From assembly GCA_044225825.1 (NCBI GenBank), contig JBGAIB010000006.1, positions 62,001 to 126,000 of the forward strand: a stretch of 64,000 bases of DNA, written 5' to 3'. The stretch's first letter is position 1, and each line of letters starts with the position of its first letter. The position numbers were made by a program, and so were the translations under genes. Of the stretch, positions 36,629 through 45,721 are shown piece after piece. Below the pieces are notes generated by a model. That model had not been told where the DNA came from and ran no database searches. It was given only the letters and a program-made list of their open reading frames with translations. This stretch comes from Bog-950 sp044225825 (GTDB lineage Bacteria > Bacteroidota > Bacteroidia > Chitinophagales > LD1).

Positions 36629-37490
36629 CCTGGTGTATTAGTTGTTGTAGTATTATAACATTCTCCCCGGTACGCGGACCAAGATAAACCATATCATGCT
36701 CCTCTACCCGGTAGATGCGGTTGTTTTTAGCGGCGTTGGTTCCGGCCACGCCCGGTAGTTCTTTTATTTTTTCGGGTGTGCCTAACCGGTCATAACCGAA
36801 GTCGGTAAGCAGTATAACATCGGGGTCTGCAGCAGCAACTACTTCGGCAGAGAGTTGCTTCATGCCTTTAACGTCATCTACAGCCAGTTTACCTCCTGCC
36901 CAGTTGATCATTTTGGCAGCAGTGCTCTTTTGGGTCATAACCAGGTATACGTTGTTGGCTTGTCCAAAGTGGATAACAAGTACCTTAACGGTATCCTTGT
37001 ATGTTTTGGCTTTTTCCAGTGCTTCGGCCATGTCTTTATCCAGCTTGTTGCATAGTTCTTCAGCCCGTTGTTCTTTATGGAAGTAAGCGCCCATTTCACG
37101 TATAAGCAACTTGGTGCTGTCGATATCACTGCCTTTGTTGGCGAATACTTTCATGGGTATTTTAAGGTCTTCCAGTTGCTTCACCACATGCTCCGGGCCT
37201 ATGTTGTTATCGTGGAGGATAAGGGTTGGCTTGGCAGCAAGGATACCTTCGGCGCTAAGCGCGCGATGGTAACCAACAGTAGGTAGTTGCTTTGCCTCGG
37301 GTGGATAGGTGCTTGATATGTCAACGGCAACAATGTCCTTTTCAGCGCCTAAGGCCCAGATTATTTCCGTGTATTGTTTGGCGATGCAAACAATACGTTG
37401 TTCCTGATTTTGCTTCTCGTCCTTATTGCCAAAACGGCCACAGGATGCAAGTGCAAGTAACAGCAATAATATGGTTCTGGATCTTTTCAT
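36615..37490 (-). CDS. hmuT: Heme-binding periplasmic lipoprotein (HmuT type)
   Basis: The 291-residue protein has a lipoprotein signal (LLLLLALASCGRFG) and a class III periplasmic-binding fold. The region VGYHRALSAEGILAAKPTLIL is characteristic of HmuT heme-binding proteins, as is YLGPRTGENVI near the C-terminus. It would hold heme in the periplasm and deliver it to the permease. It is the first gene of the importer operon, separated from the TonB receptor upstream by a terminator-like hairpin (37503-37535). Its family is confident; heme specificity is inferred from these motifs. Confidence 0.85.
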   Translation of the reverse strand: MKRSRTILLLLLALASCGRFGNKDEKQNQEQRIVCIAKQYTEIIWALGAEKDIVAVDISSTYPPEAKQLPTVGYHRALSAEGILAAKPTLILHDNNIGPEHVVKQLEDLKIPMKVFANKGSDIDSTKLLIREMGAYFHKEQRAEELCNKLDKDMAEALEKAKTYKDTVKVLVIHFGQANNVYLVMTQKSTAAKMINWAGGKLAVDDVKGMKQLSAEVVAAADPDVILLTDFGYDRLGTPEKIKELPGVAGTNAAKNNRIYRVEEHDMVYLGPRTGENVIILQQLIHQGAKK

Positions 37491-37502
37491 GTGTTACGAA
37501 TT

Positions 37503-37535
37503 AAAAAAGGAGACCGTTTGAAACGGCCTCCTTTT
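37503..37535 (-). terminator. Hairpin between TonB receptor and importer operon
   Basis: GGAGnCCGTTT and AAACGGnCTCC form an imperfect stem with one mismatch, flanked by A- and T-runs on both sides. On the minus strand it follows the TonB receptor stop at 37544 and could reduce read-through into hmuT. Confidence 0.7.
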
Positions 37536-37543
37536 CAGGGTAT

Positions 37544-39946
37544 TTAGAATATGTATTTCAGGTTAAGGCCACCAAAGAAGTTCGCTTTGTTAGGGGCAGG
37601 TAAGTAGGCATCCGGTAATTGGTTAAGGAATACCATCGCATAGTTTTTGTTCTGCGTAATGTTGTTGAAACCAACGTAGGCATCAATACCAATATGCTTG
37701 ATGAATACATGTGAGTAGCCGATCTTGGCATTCAGCAGGTGGTAGTAATCGGTTTGGTTTTTGTTGTCGGACGTGAAATACATCTTGTCGCGGAAAGAGT
37801 AGGTCATGTTCAAATACAAACCGGGCTTGGTAACGAAATCGAAACCGGCATTGAAGATGATCGGCGGAACACCGGCAACTACATTCTTGCTGAAGTCTAC
37901 TTCAACGGTTGACTTTTTATCGCTGCTCAACTGTTGGTATTTAAAGGTGCCGTAACGGAAATAAGAGTAGGTGAGGTTAGCAAAAGGAGTGATGGCTTTT
38001 ATGAACTTATCGCTCTGGTAAGCTATTGCACGCAGTGATAATTCCAGACCTAAGTTGTTCTGTTTCCCTGCGTTTGCCACATACACATACGAGGTTGCGG
38101 TATTGGAGGCATTAGGTACAGCAATGGTGGTCATCTTATCGGTATACATGGTATAGAATACGGCAAGATCATACATAAAGCGGCTGTTCAGCACATTCCC
38201 TTTTGAACCTATCTCGAATTGAGTACCCAGTTCAGGTTTCAGATCGGTAAGCACCTGTCCGGTAAGTGGCACAAAGAAGTAAGAGCTGGTAGGCGCCTTG
38301 TAACCACGGCTGAAGGAAGCGTAAACGGATACCTGTTTAGCAAACACTTTGTTTATGGCAACGTGCGGAGAGAACATTTTGTTGAAGCTGTTGCTGTATT
38401 GAGACGGCTTGTGTGTGCCATTCGGGTTACTTGGGTTGTTGTTGCTTGCTACATAATAGCGATCGTTGAGTTGAATGCCAAGGGCACTATAACCAAAGCC
38501 TGCGGTAAGGGAGAAGTCAAGCGGCATAGCAAGCGTCCACTCCGTAAAGGCTGCAGCAGTTCTTGAAATCGAATAAGTGTTGCTGCGCAGTGCGCCTATG
38601 ATGTTATAGCCGGACAGGTTAAAGCTATCGGCAATCATAGGGTAACCCAAAGTTTGTGCGTTCTGCATTTGGCCTTCCATACCGGTAATGCCGGCTACGG
38701 AGAAGCCTTTGCCCAGCGGAACGTGCACATCTAAAGTGGTGCGAAAGCCGTAGTTGATGGATGACTTATCTGTCCACCCACCTGCGGAGCTAACATTGCT
38801 GATTAAGCCGGTACCGAACAAACTGGTGGTGTTTGAGACATACTTGTGGAAGTTGTAGGTATGCGAAATGCCGGTGCGGAAGGTCATTACATTGCTGTGG
38901 GCATTGTTTTTTATATAGGCAGGGTTGCCGCTGTAGTTTAAAGTATCGAACTGGCCAATGGTTAATTCGCCGTTACGCTCGTCGTAGCTATTGCTGAAGC
39001 CAAAGTAAGCGCTGATGGTTTGCTTTTCGTTAGGAGTAAACTCGCCAAAGAAGTTCACAAAGTCCTTATTGGATTTGGTGTGGTCCATAAAGCCATTGTA
39101 TTTCTGCTTGCCGTAGTTTACCAACAGGTTCACCTTCTCCTTGCTTAATTGCAGTGTGCTGGTATAGCGTTGCAACCCATAGCTGCCGATGATCACTTCC
39201 TGGCCAATGGATGATTTACCGGTTTGAGGCTTCAGCGTCTTTAGGTTAACAACACCTGCAATCGCTTGGCCATAAAGTGTACCGGCAGGTCCTTTAACTA
39301 CTTCCACATTGCCGATAGAGCCGAAGTCTATGTCGTCCATCAGGGTTAAGCCTTCAGCATCGGTTAAGGGAATACCGTTTAGGTATACCTTGTAACCCTG
39401 GCCATCGAAGTTGCTGTTGATGCCGTTGGTGCCCCGTGTGCCGTTGCCATAACCGCGAATGTTGAACTGCTGGCCGGCAGAGAACGTACGTCGTTCCATT
39501 TGCACACCGGGAATGTTGGTGTTAATGGCATCGTCCATAAGTAGACCTGTTCCACGCTTAATTTCGGTTTCGCCGATACGTGCAACAGAAACTGGTTGAT
39601 AAAGTACAGTCTTGTTTGGGTTTGAGGTAGCTGTAATTTCCACTACGTTCAAATCCTTAGATGTAGCGCTGAGAGTAATGTTCACCTGGCTATTGCAACC
39701 TACTTTTTGTTTATAGGTTTCATAGCCAACATAGGATACCGTTATCTCGGTTGAATCGCTGCATGGCAGGGAGAAGTTGCCATTCTTGTCGGTAGTGGCA
39801 CCTTTAGTGCCCGATACATAAACAGTAGCGTTAGCCAGCGGAGTGCGGCCTTCGCTTTCGGTAATGGTCCCTGTAATTTGAGTGCCTTGAGCGATAGTCG
39901 CAAGGCCAGTGCTTAATGATATTAAGAGAAGATATATCTTTTTCAT
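37544..39946 (-). CDS. TonB-dependent outer-membrane receptor, probably for heme or siderophore
   Basis: The ATG at 39946 gives 800 residues with a signal peptide (KKIYLLLISLSTGLATIAQ). A carboxypeptidase-regulatory-like domain follows (residues ~22-105, with GTITESEGRTPLANATVYV and VSYVGYETY), then a plug domain (RGTGLLMDDAINTNIPGV, VVKGPAGTLYGQAIAGVV) and a beta-barrel that ends in the terminal phenylalanine expected for outer-membrane insertion. FSRGYKAPT is a FRAP-like segment found in heme receptors. It lies just upstream of the heme-type importer on the same strand, which supports iron/heme uptake. Confidence 0.92.
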   Translation of the reverse strand: MKKIYLLLISLSTGLATIAQGTQITGTITESEGRTPLANATVYVSGTKGATTDKNGNFSLPCSDSTEITVSYVGYETYKQKVGCNSQVNITLSATSKDLNVVEITATSNPNKTVLYQPVSVARIGETEIKRGTGLLMDDAINTNIPGVQMERRTFSAGQQFNIRGYGNGTRGTNGINSNFDGQGYKVYLNGIPLTDAEGLTLMDDIDFGSIGNVEVVKGPAGTLYGQAIAGVVNLKTLKPQTGKSSIGQEVIIGSYGLQRYTSTLQLSKEKVNLLVNYGKQKYNGFMDHTKSNKDFVNFFGEFTPNEKQTISAYFGFSNSYDERNGELTIGQFDTLNYSGNPAYIKNNAHSNVMTFRTGISHTYNFHKYVSNTTSLFGTGLISNVSSAGGWTDKSSINYGFRTTLDVHVPLGKGFSVAGITGMEGQMQNAQTLGYPMIADSFNLSGYNIIGALRSNTYSISRTAAAFTEWTLAMPLDFSLTAGFGYSALGIQLNDRYYVASNNNPSNPNGTHKPSQYSNSFNKMFSPHVAINKVFAKQVSVYASFSRGYKAPTSSYFFVPLTGQVLTDLKPELGTQFEIGSKGNVLNSRFMYDLAVFYTMYTDKMTTIAVPNASNTATSYVYVANAGKQNNLGLELSLRAIAYQSDKFIKAITPFANLTYSYFRYGTFKYQQLSSDKKSTVEVDFSKNVVAGVPPIIFNAGFDFVTKPGLYLNMTYSFRDKMYFTSDNKNQTDYYHLLNAKIGYSHVFIKHIGIDAYVGFNNITQNKNYAMVFLNQLPDAYLPAPNKANFFGGLNLKYIF

Positions 39947-40077
39947 GTTTAATTTAGTTGATTGATAAATACAGCGCAAACACTATGCTGGCATTATATG
40001 CCGGATAGTGGTACAGCATGGAGCCGCAGCAAAAAACTGAAGTCCTGATTAGTATTGAATTAATGCTTAGGCATTAG

Positions 40078-40605
40078 CTACGCCCGCCACGGTGGTGGCG
40101 TAAGTGCACCGTGTGTAGGTGCGGTATAGTGAAATACATAGGAATAATGCAACTGAGTTATTTGAGTGGCAGGAATTAAAACTAAAGGTTCGCCGCCGGC
40201 ACTTATTATCGATAAAAAGTAAAACATAGATTGGGCTGTTTTACCTGATGAGGTATTTTTCTCAAGGTTTTTTTGCAGCCACTCACCAAAGAAGGAAAAG
40301 AGTTCCTCCTCTTTGGTATCCATAATACAGTGGTAAACAGTTGCGTTGTTCTTTGTTTCAGCATAGGCAACATCATAACGGTGGCCTTTATAGATGAACT
40401 CTGATTGGCCTTCCCAGGTAAGTTCGCCTGTTGCTGTGTTGGCAATAGTTACAACGCAAAGTTCTGTAGATGAGGTACAGGACAATTGCATGTTTACCTG
40501 GTGGCTTATTGCGGCTTGCTGCAAATGAAAGCCCAGCATAACCCCGATGAGGTTAAAGACAAATATGAAAATCAGTATGAGTCCTACTAATCTCGTCACG
40601 GGCAC
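40078..40605 (-). CDS. Hypothetical membrane-anchored protein upstream of the TonB receptor
   Basis: This 175-residue ORF starts with GTG (40605, or a second GTG two codons later) and has one N-terminal transmembrane segment (VGLILIFIFVFNLIGVMLGF). The remainder is predicted to be periplasmic, with two close cysteines (SCTSSTELC) and a C-terminus that ends in TPPPWRA. I recognise no family. It lies 131 bp upstream of the TonB receptor on the same strand, so it may be co-regulated with iron uptake. Together with the ORF at 27809, it is one of two small anchored proteins with Pro-rich ends in front of metal transport genes. Confidence 0.6.
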   Translation of the reverse strand: MPVTRLVGLILIFIFVFNLIGVMLGFHLQQAAISHQVNMQLSCTSSTELCVVTIANTATGELTWEGQSEFIYKGHRYDVAYAETKNNATVYHCIMDTKEEELFSFFGEWLQKNLEKNTSSGKTAQSMFYFLSIISAGGEPLVLIPATQITQLHYSYVFHYTAPTHGALTPPPWRA

Positions 40606-40691
40606 AAATGTAATAAACTGAGGATGAATGGGTAATTGATGGATTAGTTGATTGGTGAACCGTTGGATAGCATTGTCGAATTAAAGTAACT

Positions 40692-41558
40692 TTATTGTAC
40701 ATCCAGTTCTTTTCCCTGGTAAACCACTTTAACGTCGTTCTGGTATTCGTGCACGTAAGCCACGATTTTCATGTTTTCGGGTTTCCAGAGGGCATCGAGG
40801 GTTTTCTTATACACGCGGCGCACTACGCGACCGGCTTCGGTAGTGGTGGTAATGGCATCGCCTTTGGTATCGGTTATAAAAGCGCGTTGTATATCGTTGT
40901 GGGTATAAAAGGTATCGATAACCGAACCGTTTAATTGCGCGCTTACCATTCCGCTTTCTACCAGGGCAATGGTTAGTTTGTTATCGGCGCTGATAGTTTG
41001 GGTATAATGCACTTCGGCAATAATGGTCAGTTCTCGGGTGGCGGTATCGTAGCTTTTATCCAATACAATATTAACCGGGGTAGTAGTAGCTAATTGCTGG
41101 TTTACATAGCCCGTCCATTTCGATTTATCGAGCAATACATTGCTCTCGCCGCTGAACAAATGGCGGTCGATGGCCGCGCAGGGTTCCAGGCCTAAGAGGC
41201 CAAGGTATTCATACAGGTTTTGTGCCTCGGCGGTGATGAAGTTTTCGGTGCTGAAGGAATAGGGATAACCCAGGGAGTTAGACGGGTGCAGGCTCATGGA
41301 TATCACGTTATCGGGATGTGCTGCTTTGATGGTAGCAATGATTTGGTGGCCCTGCGGACAGTTAGGGCAGCGCACGCCGGTAAATTCTTCAATTACCACA
41401 TTCTTGGCTTCGGGGGAAGCCACAGGCGATTCTACATAAGTAGTATCCTGCACGGTAGCTTTACCACGACCCAGGTCGATATCGGGGCCAACTTCTTTGC
41501 AGGCATGCAAGCCAAAAACAAGTGATACGATGAGTAAAAGTGAACTGAACTTTTGCAT
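40692..41558 (-). CDS. Omp28-related lipoprotein with thioredoxin-like motif
   Basis: The 288-residue protein has a lipoprotein signal (LLLIVSLVFGLHACKEV) and the Omp28 landmark IEEFTGVRCPNCPQGHQ, a thioredoxin-like CPNC pair, then an Ig-like C-terminal half. Omp28 proteins are surface-exposed Bacteroidota lipoproteins of unclear function, probably linked to thiol chemistry. It is downstream of the DUF6029 gene on the same strand (51 nt) and near a TlpA-type thioredoxin gene, an association that suggests a small periplasmic/outer-membrane redox module. Confidence 0.85.
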   Translation of the reverse strand: MQKFSSLLLIVSLVFGLHACKEVGPDIDLGRGKATVQDTTYVESPVASPEAKNVVIEEFTGVRCPNCPQGHQIIATIKAAHPDNVISMSLHPSNSLGYPYSFSTENFITAEAQNLYEYLGLLGLEPCAAIDRHLFSGESNVLLDKSKWTGYVNQQLATTTPVNIVLDKSYDTATRELTIIAEVHYTQTISADNKLTIALVESGMVSAQLNGSVIDTFYTHNDIQRAFITDTKGDAITTTTEAGRVVRRVYKKTLDALWKPENMKIVAYVHEYQNDVKVVYQGKELDVQ

Positions 41559-41609
41559 ATACTATAATTGAAGTCGTGGTGAGCTTTATTACCAAGACAG
41601 ATCTTTAAA

Positions 41610-43244
41610 TTAGAACGTTGTGTTTACACCTATTTTAACACCACTAAAAGCAGGTTCCAAACGGCAAACACCACCTGTGCATACAATGCCTTCCACCTGT
41701 TTTACATAGCTAACCGTAAAGCGGTGTGGCCCGTGGGTATAGGCGGCAAATACCGAGTAATAGTGATTGGCGTTGGGGTTAATATCCGGGTTTGGTTTAA
41801 AGTTCCACATATCCGATAAGGCAAACGAAAAATGCGGAGCGAAATTATACTCTATCAAGCCGTATATCCACTGGCCGTAATCCTTCATTACATGCTGATA
41901 TTGCAACTCCAGCCGCAGGCTGTGTTTTTTATTGATCTTATACGTTAGCTCGGCAAACGGCGTATAGGCATCCACCTCGTGGTCGCCTTCCTTGCGGTAG
42001 ATGAACTTGTTGTAACGGGCATACATAAAACCGAAGTCGAACTCAACGCTGGTAGTAGGTTTAAACAAGGCCTGGAAATAGCCCTCGGCAAAAAAGGCTG
42101 TATCGCTGGGGTTGTATTTCTTCATGATCAAATCGCGCACATAGCTGCCCTGCCAGGTGAAGGTCATTTTACGGCTTGGCGAATAGGTTACTTCGGCACC
42201 GAAGGCCAGTTCGCGGTTTTCCTGCGAAGGTGCAAAGTAGCGGGCCGGCAAACGCAGCGAGTTTTGGCGCGAAACCGGAGGCAGGAAATTCATTTGTCCA
42301 TCAAATAAGGCCTCGGTAGGGTTTGGTGAGTTGTGGAGGTAGAAGTTCTCGGTGCGCTTAAACTGCAGGGTGATGCCTAAACCTTTTTGAGCATAGTTTA
42401 AGGTTGTATACACACAGTTGCCGGCGCTGTTAATCAGGCTATCCTTGGCATCGCGTATCTGGTCCTTCTTGATTGCTTCAGAGGTCTTGTAGGCACCTTC
42501 TACATACCAGCTAAAGTTGCCGATGGTTAAGGTGTTATACAGGGTAAAGGCGTAGGTGTTGTATTTAGGTACAAAGCGCCCGAGGGTGTCGTAGCTTTCG
42601 ATGGTAGATACTATGGTGTTCATGGTAGTTTGGTCCATACTGCGGTTAATGACACCTACACCGGGTAACAGGGTTACCTTATCCTTTATGTTGAAGTTGC
42701 CTTCGGCATTAAAGCCCACTACAATGGGTTTTAAAATGCTGAACTTCAGCTTCTGCACACCGGCAAAGGCTTTGAGCTTCACCAGGTCCTTTACGTTGTA
42801 TTCCAGGCGGGCACCCAGCAGGGCGTTATCGATACCCAGGGCGCGTTCCTCGTAGGTACGGTAGATGATACCGGTGCCGATCTGGTCGTAGAGATAGCCG
42901 GCGGTAACGGTAAGGTCTTTGATTTTTTTGCGCAGGTAGAAGTTGCCGATACCAGCCCCGGTATACGGGGTGGTAGGCACGCGCAGGATGGAGTTGTAGA
43001 AACCATCGAAACGCAGGCCGGCGTCGAACTCATACTTCTCGTTGGTGTAGTTGAGGTTAAACCAGGCATCTACACCTACCTTCAGGTTATCGTAGTGCGG
43101 CATGTTGGCAGCGCCGATCTTTGGATCGCGGATAAAGAAGTTGGTATTGGTTTGCAAGCCACCCGAGAAATAGCCCCACTGAGCACGGAGGTTCGATACG
43201 GTTAAAAAGACTAAAACGGTGGATAAGATGTAGATTCTGCGCAT
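41610..43244 (-). CDS. DUF6029-type outer-membrane beta-barrel protein
   Basis: The 544-residue protein has a signal peptide (YILSTVLVFLTVSNLRA) followed by alternating polar/hydrophobic strands throughout, such as FSGGLQTNTNFFIRD and YEFDAGLRFDGFYNS, and an aromatic C-terminal end (KIGVNTTF) expected of outer-membrane barrels. It resembles DUF6029 proteins that are commonly next to Omp28 genes. Substrate and role are unknown. It is divergent from the TlpA gene at 43371 with a 126-bp gap, which may hold shared control elements. Confidence 0.8.
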   Translation of the reverse strand: MRRIYILSTVLVFLTVSNLRAQWGYFSGGLQTNTNFFIRDPKIGAANMPHYDNLKVGVDAWFNLNYTNEKYEFDAGLRFDGFYNSILRVPTTPYTGAGIGNFYLRKKIKDLTVTAGYLYDQIGTGIIYRTYEERALGIDNALLGARLEYNVKDLVKLKAFAGVQKLKFSILKPIVVGFNAEGNFNIKDKVTLLPGVGVINRSMDQTTMNTIVSTIESYDTLGRFVPKYNTYAFTLYNTLTIGNFSWYVEGAYKTSEAIKKDQIRDAKDSLINSAGNCVYTTLNYAQKGLGITLQFKRTENFYLHNSPNPTEALFDGQMNFLPPVSRQNSLRLPARYFAPSQENRELAFGAEVTYSPSRKMTFTWQGSYVRDLIMKKYNPSDTAFFAEGYFQALFKPTTSVEFDFGFMYARYNKFIYRKEGDHEVDAYTPFAELTYKINKKHSLRLELQYQHVMKDYGQWIYGLIEYNFAPHFSFALSDMWNFKPNPDINPNANHYYSVFAAYTHGPHRFTVSYVKQVEGIVCTGGVCRLEPAFSGVKIGVNTTF

Positions 43245-43370
43245 GAAATCAGGATATAAACAGGGGGTAAAGTTATTTTAAATGGGTATTTTCAAAAATC
43301 CGCCTACTTTCGGAATGCAGGCGTCAACTTTGGCACAGGCATTGCGTATATTCAACAAACAAACAAGCAC

Positions 43371-43898
43371 ATGAGGAAACCACTGGTAGTTTTAGTTCTG
43401 GCACTGAGCATGTTAGCAGCAAAAGCCCAGGACGATAAAAAAGGAATTGAGAAGGTTTTAGGCGAGAAAACCCTGCCTTCGATTACCCTTACCGATATGA
43501 ATGGTAAAAAGGTAAATGTTGCCGACTATGGGAAAAGCGGCAAAATTACGGTTATCAGTTTTTGGGCTACCTGGTGTGTGCCCTGCAAAAAGGAGCTGAC
43601 CAACCTTGCCGACCTTTATGATGAATGGAAGAAGAAGTATAACCTGCAGGTAATTGCCGTATCGATTGATGACAGCCGCAGTACCAGCAAGGTGAAGCCG
43701 GTGGTTGACGGACAGCGCTGGGAATACGAAGTGCTGCTGGATGTTAACCAGGACCTGAAGCGGCAGTTGAATGTGCCGAGCGTGCCTTTTACGCTGCTGG
43801 TAGATGCCAATGGAAAGATTGTGTTTATGCATAACGGCTATACTGATGGTGATGAATATGTGTTGGAAGAAGAGATCAAGAAGCTGGTGAAGAATTAG
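43371..43898 (+). CDS. TlpA-family thiol-disulfide reductase
   Basis: The 175-residue protein has an N-terminal signal (LVVLVLALSMLAAKAQ) and a thioredoxin fold with SFWATWCVPCKKEL; the redox pair is C69 and C72. The cis-proline motif NVPSVPFTLLVD completes the active site. TlpA/ResA-type proteins reduce disulfides in periplasmic partners. The divergently encoded Omp28 protein has its own CxxC, so it may be a partner; that is inference from position. A terminator follows. Confidence 0.92.
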   Translation: MRKPLVVLVLALSMLAAKAQDDKKGIEKVLGEKTLPSITLTDMNGKKVNVADYGKSGKITVISFWATWCVPCKKELTNLADLYDEWKKKYNLQVIAVSIDDSRSTSKVKPVVDGQRWEYEVLLDVNQDLKRQLNVPSVPFTLLVDANGKIVFMHNGYTDGDEYVLEEEIKKLVKN

Positions 43899-43951
43899 TG
43901 GATTGGTGATTGGTGAAACGGTAGATTAGTAGAACTGACAATAGAAACAGG

Positions 43952-43986
43952 AGGGGAACGCTTGCTAAGTGGTTCCCCTTTTTTTA
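43952..43986 (+). terminator. Rho-independent terminator after the TlpA gene
   Basis: AGGGGAAC (43952-43959) pairs with GTTCCCCT (43972-43979) and is followed by a T-run to 43986. The next gene begins 35 bp later. Confidence 0.9.
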
Positions 43987-44020
43987 TATGCAGCGTTGAT
44001 TTAGCTAAATGATAATTAGT

Positions 44021-45073
44021 ATGCGTGTATTGATTGCAGCCCTGTTGCTGCTGTTGTTTGCCGGATGTAAGAAAGAGACCTACTCGCCTGTGGAAGTAAC
44101 TATATACCGGGAGCATGGCCTTGATTGCAGTTGGGACCCCAGCGGTACTAACCGCATTGTTTACAGCAGTAAGGGCAGCGATGGTTACTACGACCTGCAT
44201 ACCGCGCAGCCCGATGGCAGTAGTGATGTTTGCCTTACCTGTAACACGCCTTACCTGCCTAACAAGCACATCTCGAACCCTGCCTGGCACCCAAGCGGTA
44301 AATGGATTGTGTTTATTGCTGAGAAGGCCAATCACCCCGGCAGCAGTACGGATGCCCTGCCCGGCTTTGGTGCCTATAACGATATTTGGCTTATGAATGA
44401 TAGCGGCACCGTGTATTATAAGTTGATTGACATACCCAACGATTATGAGCATGGTGTAATTGCTCCGCGTTTTAGCAATGATGGCAAGCACCTGGTATGG
44501 ACAGACCGCACGGCCAGCCCCAATGTGCTGGACCCTAAAAAGGCAGCCGGTTACTGGAACATAAAGGTGGTGGACTTTGGTTTTGACAGCACCGGCGTGC
44601 CGGTTGTTGGCGCCAACGTGCGCACCTACGAGCCCGGTGGACCGGCCTTTTACGAGTGCTATGGCTACTCGCCGGATAACAGTAAGCTTATATTTTGCAG
44701 TAATATGTATATGGCTTCGTTTTGGGATGAACATATTTATACTATGGATACCAGCGGCCTTAGCTATACCAGGCTAACTGATAAGGATTACAACGAGCAT
44801 GGCTTTTATAAGCCCGATGGCAGCAAGATTGTATGGATGACCAACACGCAAAGCACCATGGGTGGTACCGACTGGTGGGAGATGAACCCCGATGGCAGCG
44901 GTAAGCGCCGGCTTACATTCTTCAATCAGCCTAACCACGTGCAGTATGCCGGCCATGCTGTTTGGGCAGGGCTTGGTTCGTTTGCGCCGGACGGCACCCG
45001 TTTTATTGGCGGTGTGCAGCAGGACCTGATTACCCAGGAAGGCGAACTGGTTTTGGTTCAATATAAACCGTAA
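44021..45073 (+). CDS. PD40/TolB-like beta-propeller lipoprotein
   Basis: I choose the ATG at 44021 (350 residues), which gives a compact lipoprotein signal (LIAALLLLLFAGCKKE); an ATG at 44009 would add four residues. The body shows repeated WD40-like PD40 motifs: CSWDPSGTNRIVYSSKG, PAWHPSGKWIVFIAEK, PRFSNDGKHLVWTD, YSPDNSKLIFCSN and FYKPDGSKIVWM. Such propellers bind proteins or glycans at the envelope. No enzymatic domain is present. It is a single-gene unit. Confidence 0.85.
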   Translation: MRVLIAALLLLLFAGCKKETYSPVEVTIYREHGLDCSWDPSGTNRIVYSSKGSDGYYDLHTAQPDGSSDVCLTCNTPYLPNKHISNPAWHPSGKWIVFIAEKANHPGSSTDALPGFGAYNDIWLMNDSGTVYYKLIDIPNDYEHGVIAPRFSNDGKHLVWTDRTASPNVLDPKKAAGYWNIKVVDFGFDSTGVPVVGANVRTYEPGGPAFYECYGYSPDNSKLIFCSNMYMASFWDEHIYTMDTSGLSYTRLTDKDYNEHGFYKPDGSKIVWMTNTQSTMGGTDWWEMNPDGSGKRRLTFFNQPNHVQYAGHAVWAGLGSFAPDGTRFIGGVQQDLITQEGELVLVQYKP

Positions 45074-45172
45074 CCCGGATAAGGGAATATCGAAACAGGG
45101 GAACGGAAACCGGACCCCAAAGAAGCAGCGAACAAAATTTAAAAGCAGTGAGCGGGTATTAGCCGGCCTGCG

Positions 45173-45540
45173 ATTTGTGCACATTTGTGCAGTTGATTTT
45201 GAAGTGCACAAATTGCATAAAATTTAATGTGAGCGGTTTTGCTGTTAAACCGCGTGATTTTTGGGTAAATGGGCTGGTTAATATATTACGATTAGGTACA
45301 TTTTTACACACCTTTACATTTTCTGCACAGGTAAGGGATTTTACAACCGTGTTTTTTAGGGTGGCAGGTACTAAACAGTGCTGCGGTTGGGATACGCAGG
45401 TGCTGGCCGCTATATAGTATGGGTTTGCGGCAACGAAGTGTGGGTGCTGATTGATTCTAGCTATAGGCATAGCACGGGCTTTTGTTTGATGTAAAGGTAA
45501 TAAATAAAGAAACAATTTTTAAATATAGTTTGTTAAAAAT
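45173..45540 (-). repeat. Orphan intergenic locus, copy C of a three-copy family
   Basis: In the gene-free stretch 45074-46255, read on the minus strand from 45540, a 5' block has TTAACAA, then TTGTTTCTTTATTTATTACC and CTTTAC, matching copies A and B. Its 3' module at 45330-45173 includes TGTGCA, GTAAAGG, GTGTAAAAATGTAC and the array TTTGTGCA...TGCACAAATGTGCACAAAT. The match to copy A extends through the about 90-nt spacer between the two boxes with indels. A candidate promoter is TTG, 18-nt spacer, TATATTTA (about 45521-45528). Short frames cross the element but differ between copies. 45074-45172 shows nothing recognisable. Confidence 0.65.
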
Positions 45541-45621
45541 GTCCTCAACCCCCGGTCCTTCTCCGGTGGAGAAAGGGGGAAGGATTTTTTGGGGTGGGTG
45601 GGTGAGTTGGGCAGGTGATTT

Positions 45622-45720
45622 ACCCCCTCCGAAAAAGCCGGTCTATTCCGGGGCCATGCAGGTCCGGCTTTTTCTCGTCCCCCTACTTGCGGGGCTGGTG
45701 GCTTGCGCGCAGGGGGACAG
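45622..45720 (+). repeat. First copy of a hairpin-bearing dispersed repeat
   Basis: This about 100-bp unit, starting TACCCCCTCC, recurs at about 45985-46083 and 47285-47383. Each has GAAAAAGCCGG and CCGGCTTTTTC as a perfect 11-bp inverted repeat around a 22-nt loop, followed by a GC-rich half. It lies just after orphan locus C and before the longer direct repeat. Short reading frames through it are repeat-derived. Confidence 0.8.
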
Positions 45721-45721
45721 T

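Noticed and set aside
43895..44734. 279-codon minus-strand frame
   Set aside because: It lies opposite the PD40 lipoprotein gene, which has clear motifs and a lipoprotein signal; the antisense frame has neither.
45159..45515. 118-codon minus-strand frame and similar short frames in loci A and C
   Set aside because: Local peptide resemblance (SL..C..VK.CKNV) is explained by DNA similarity of the GTGTAAA module; frames shift between copies.
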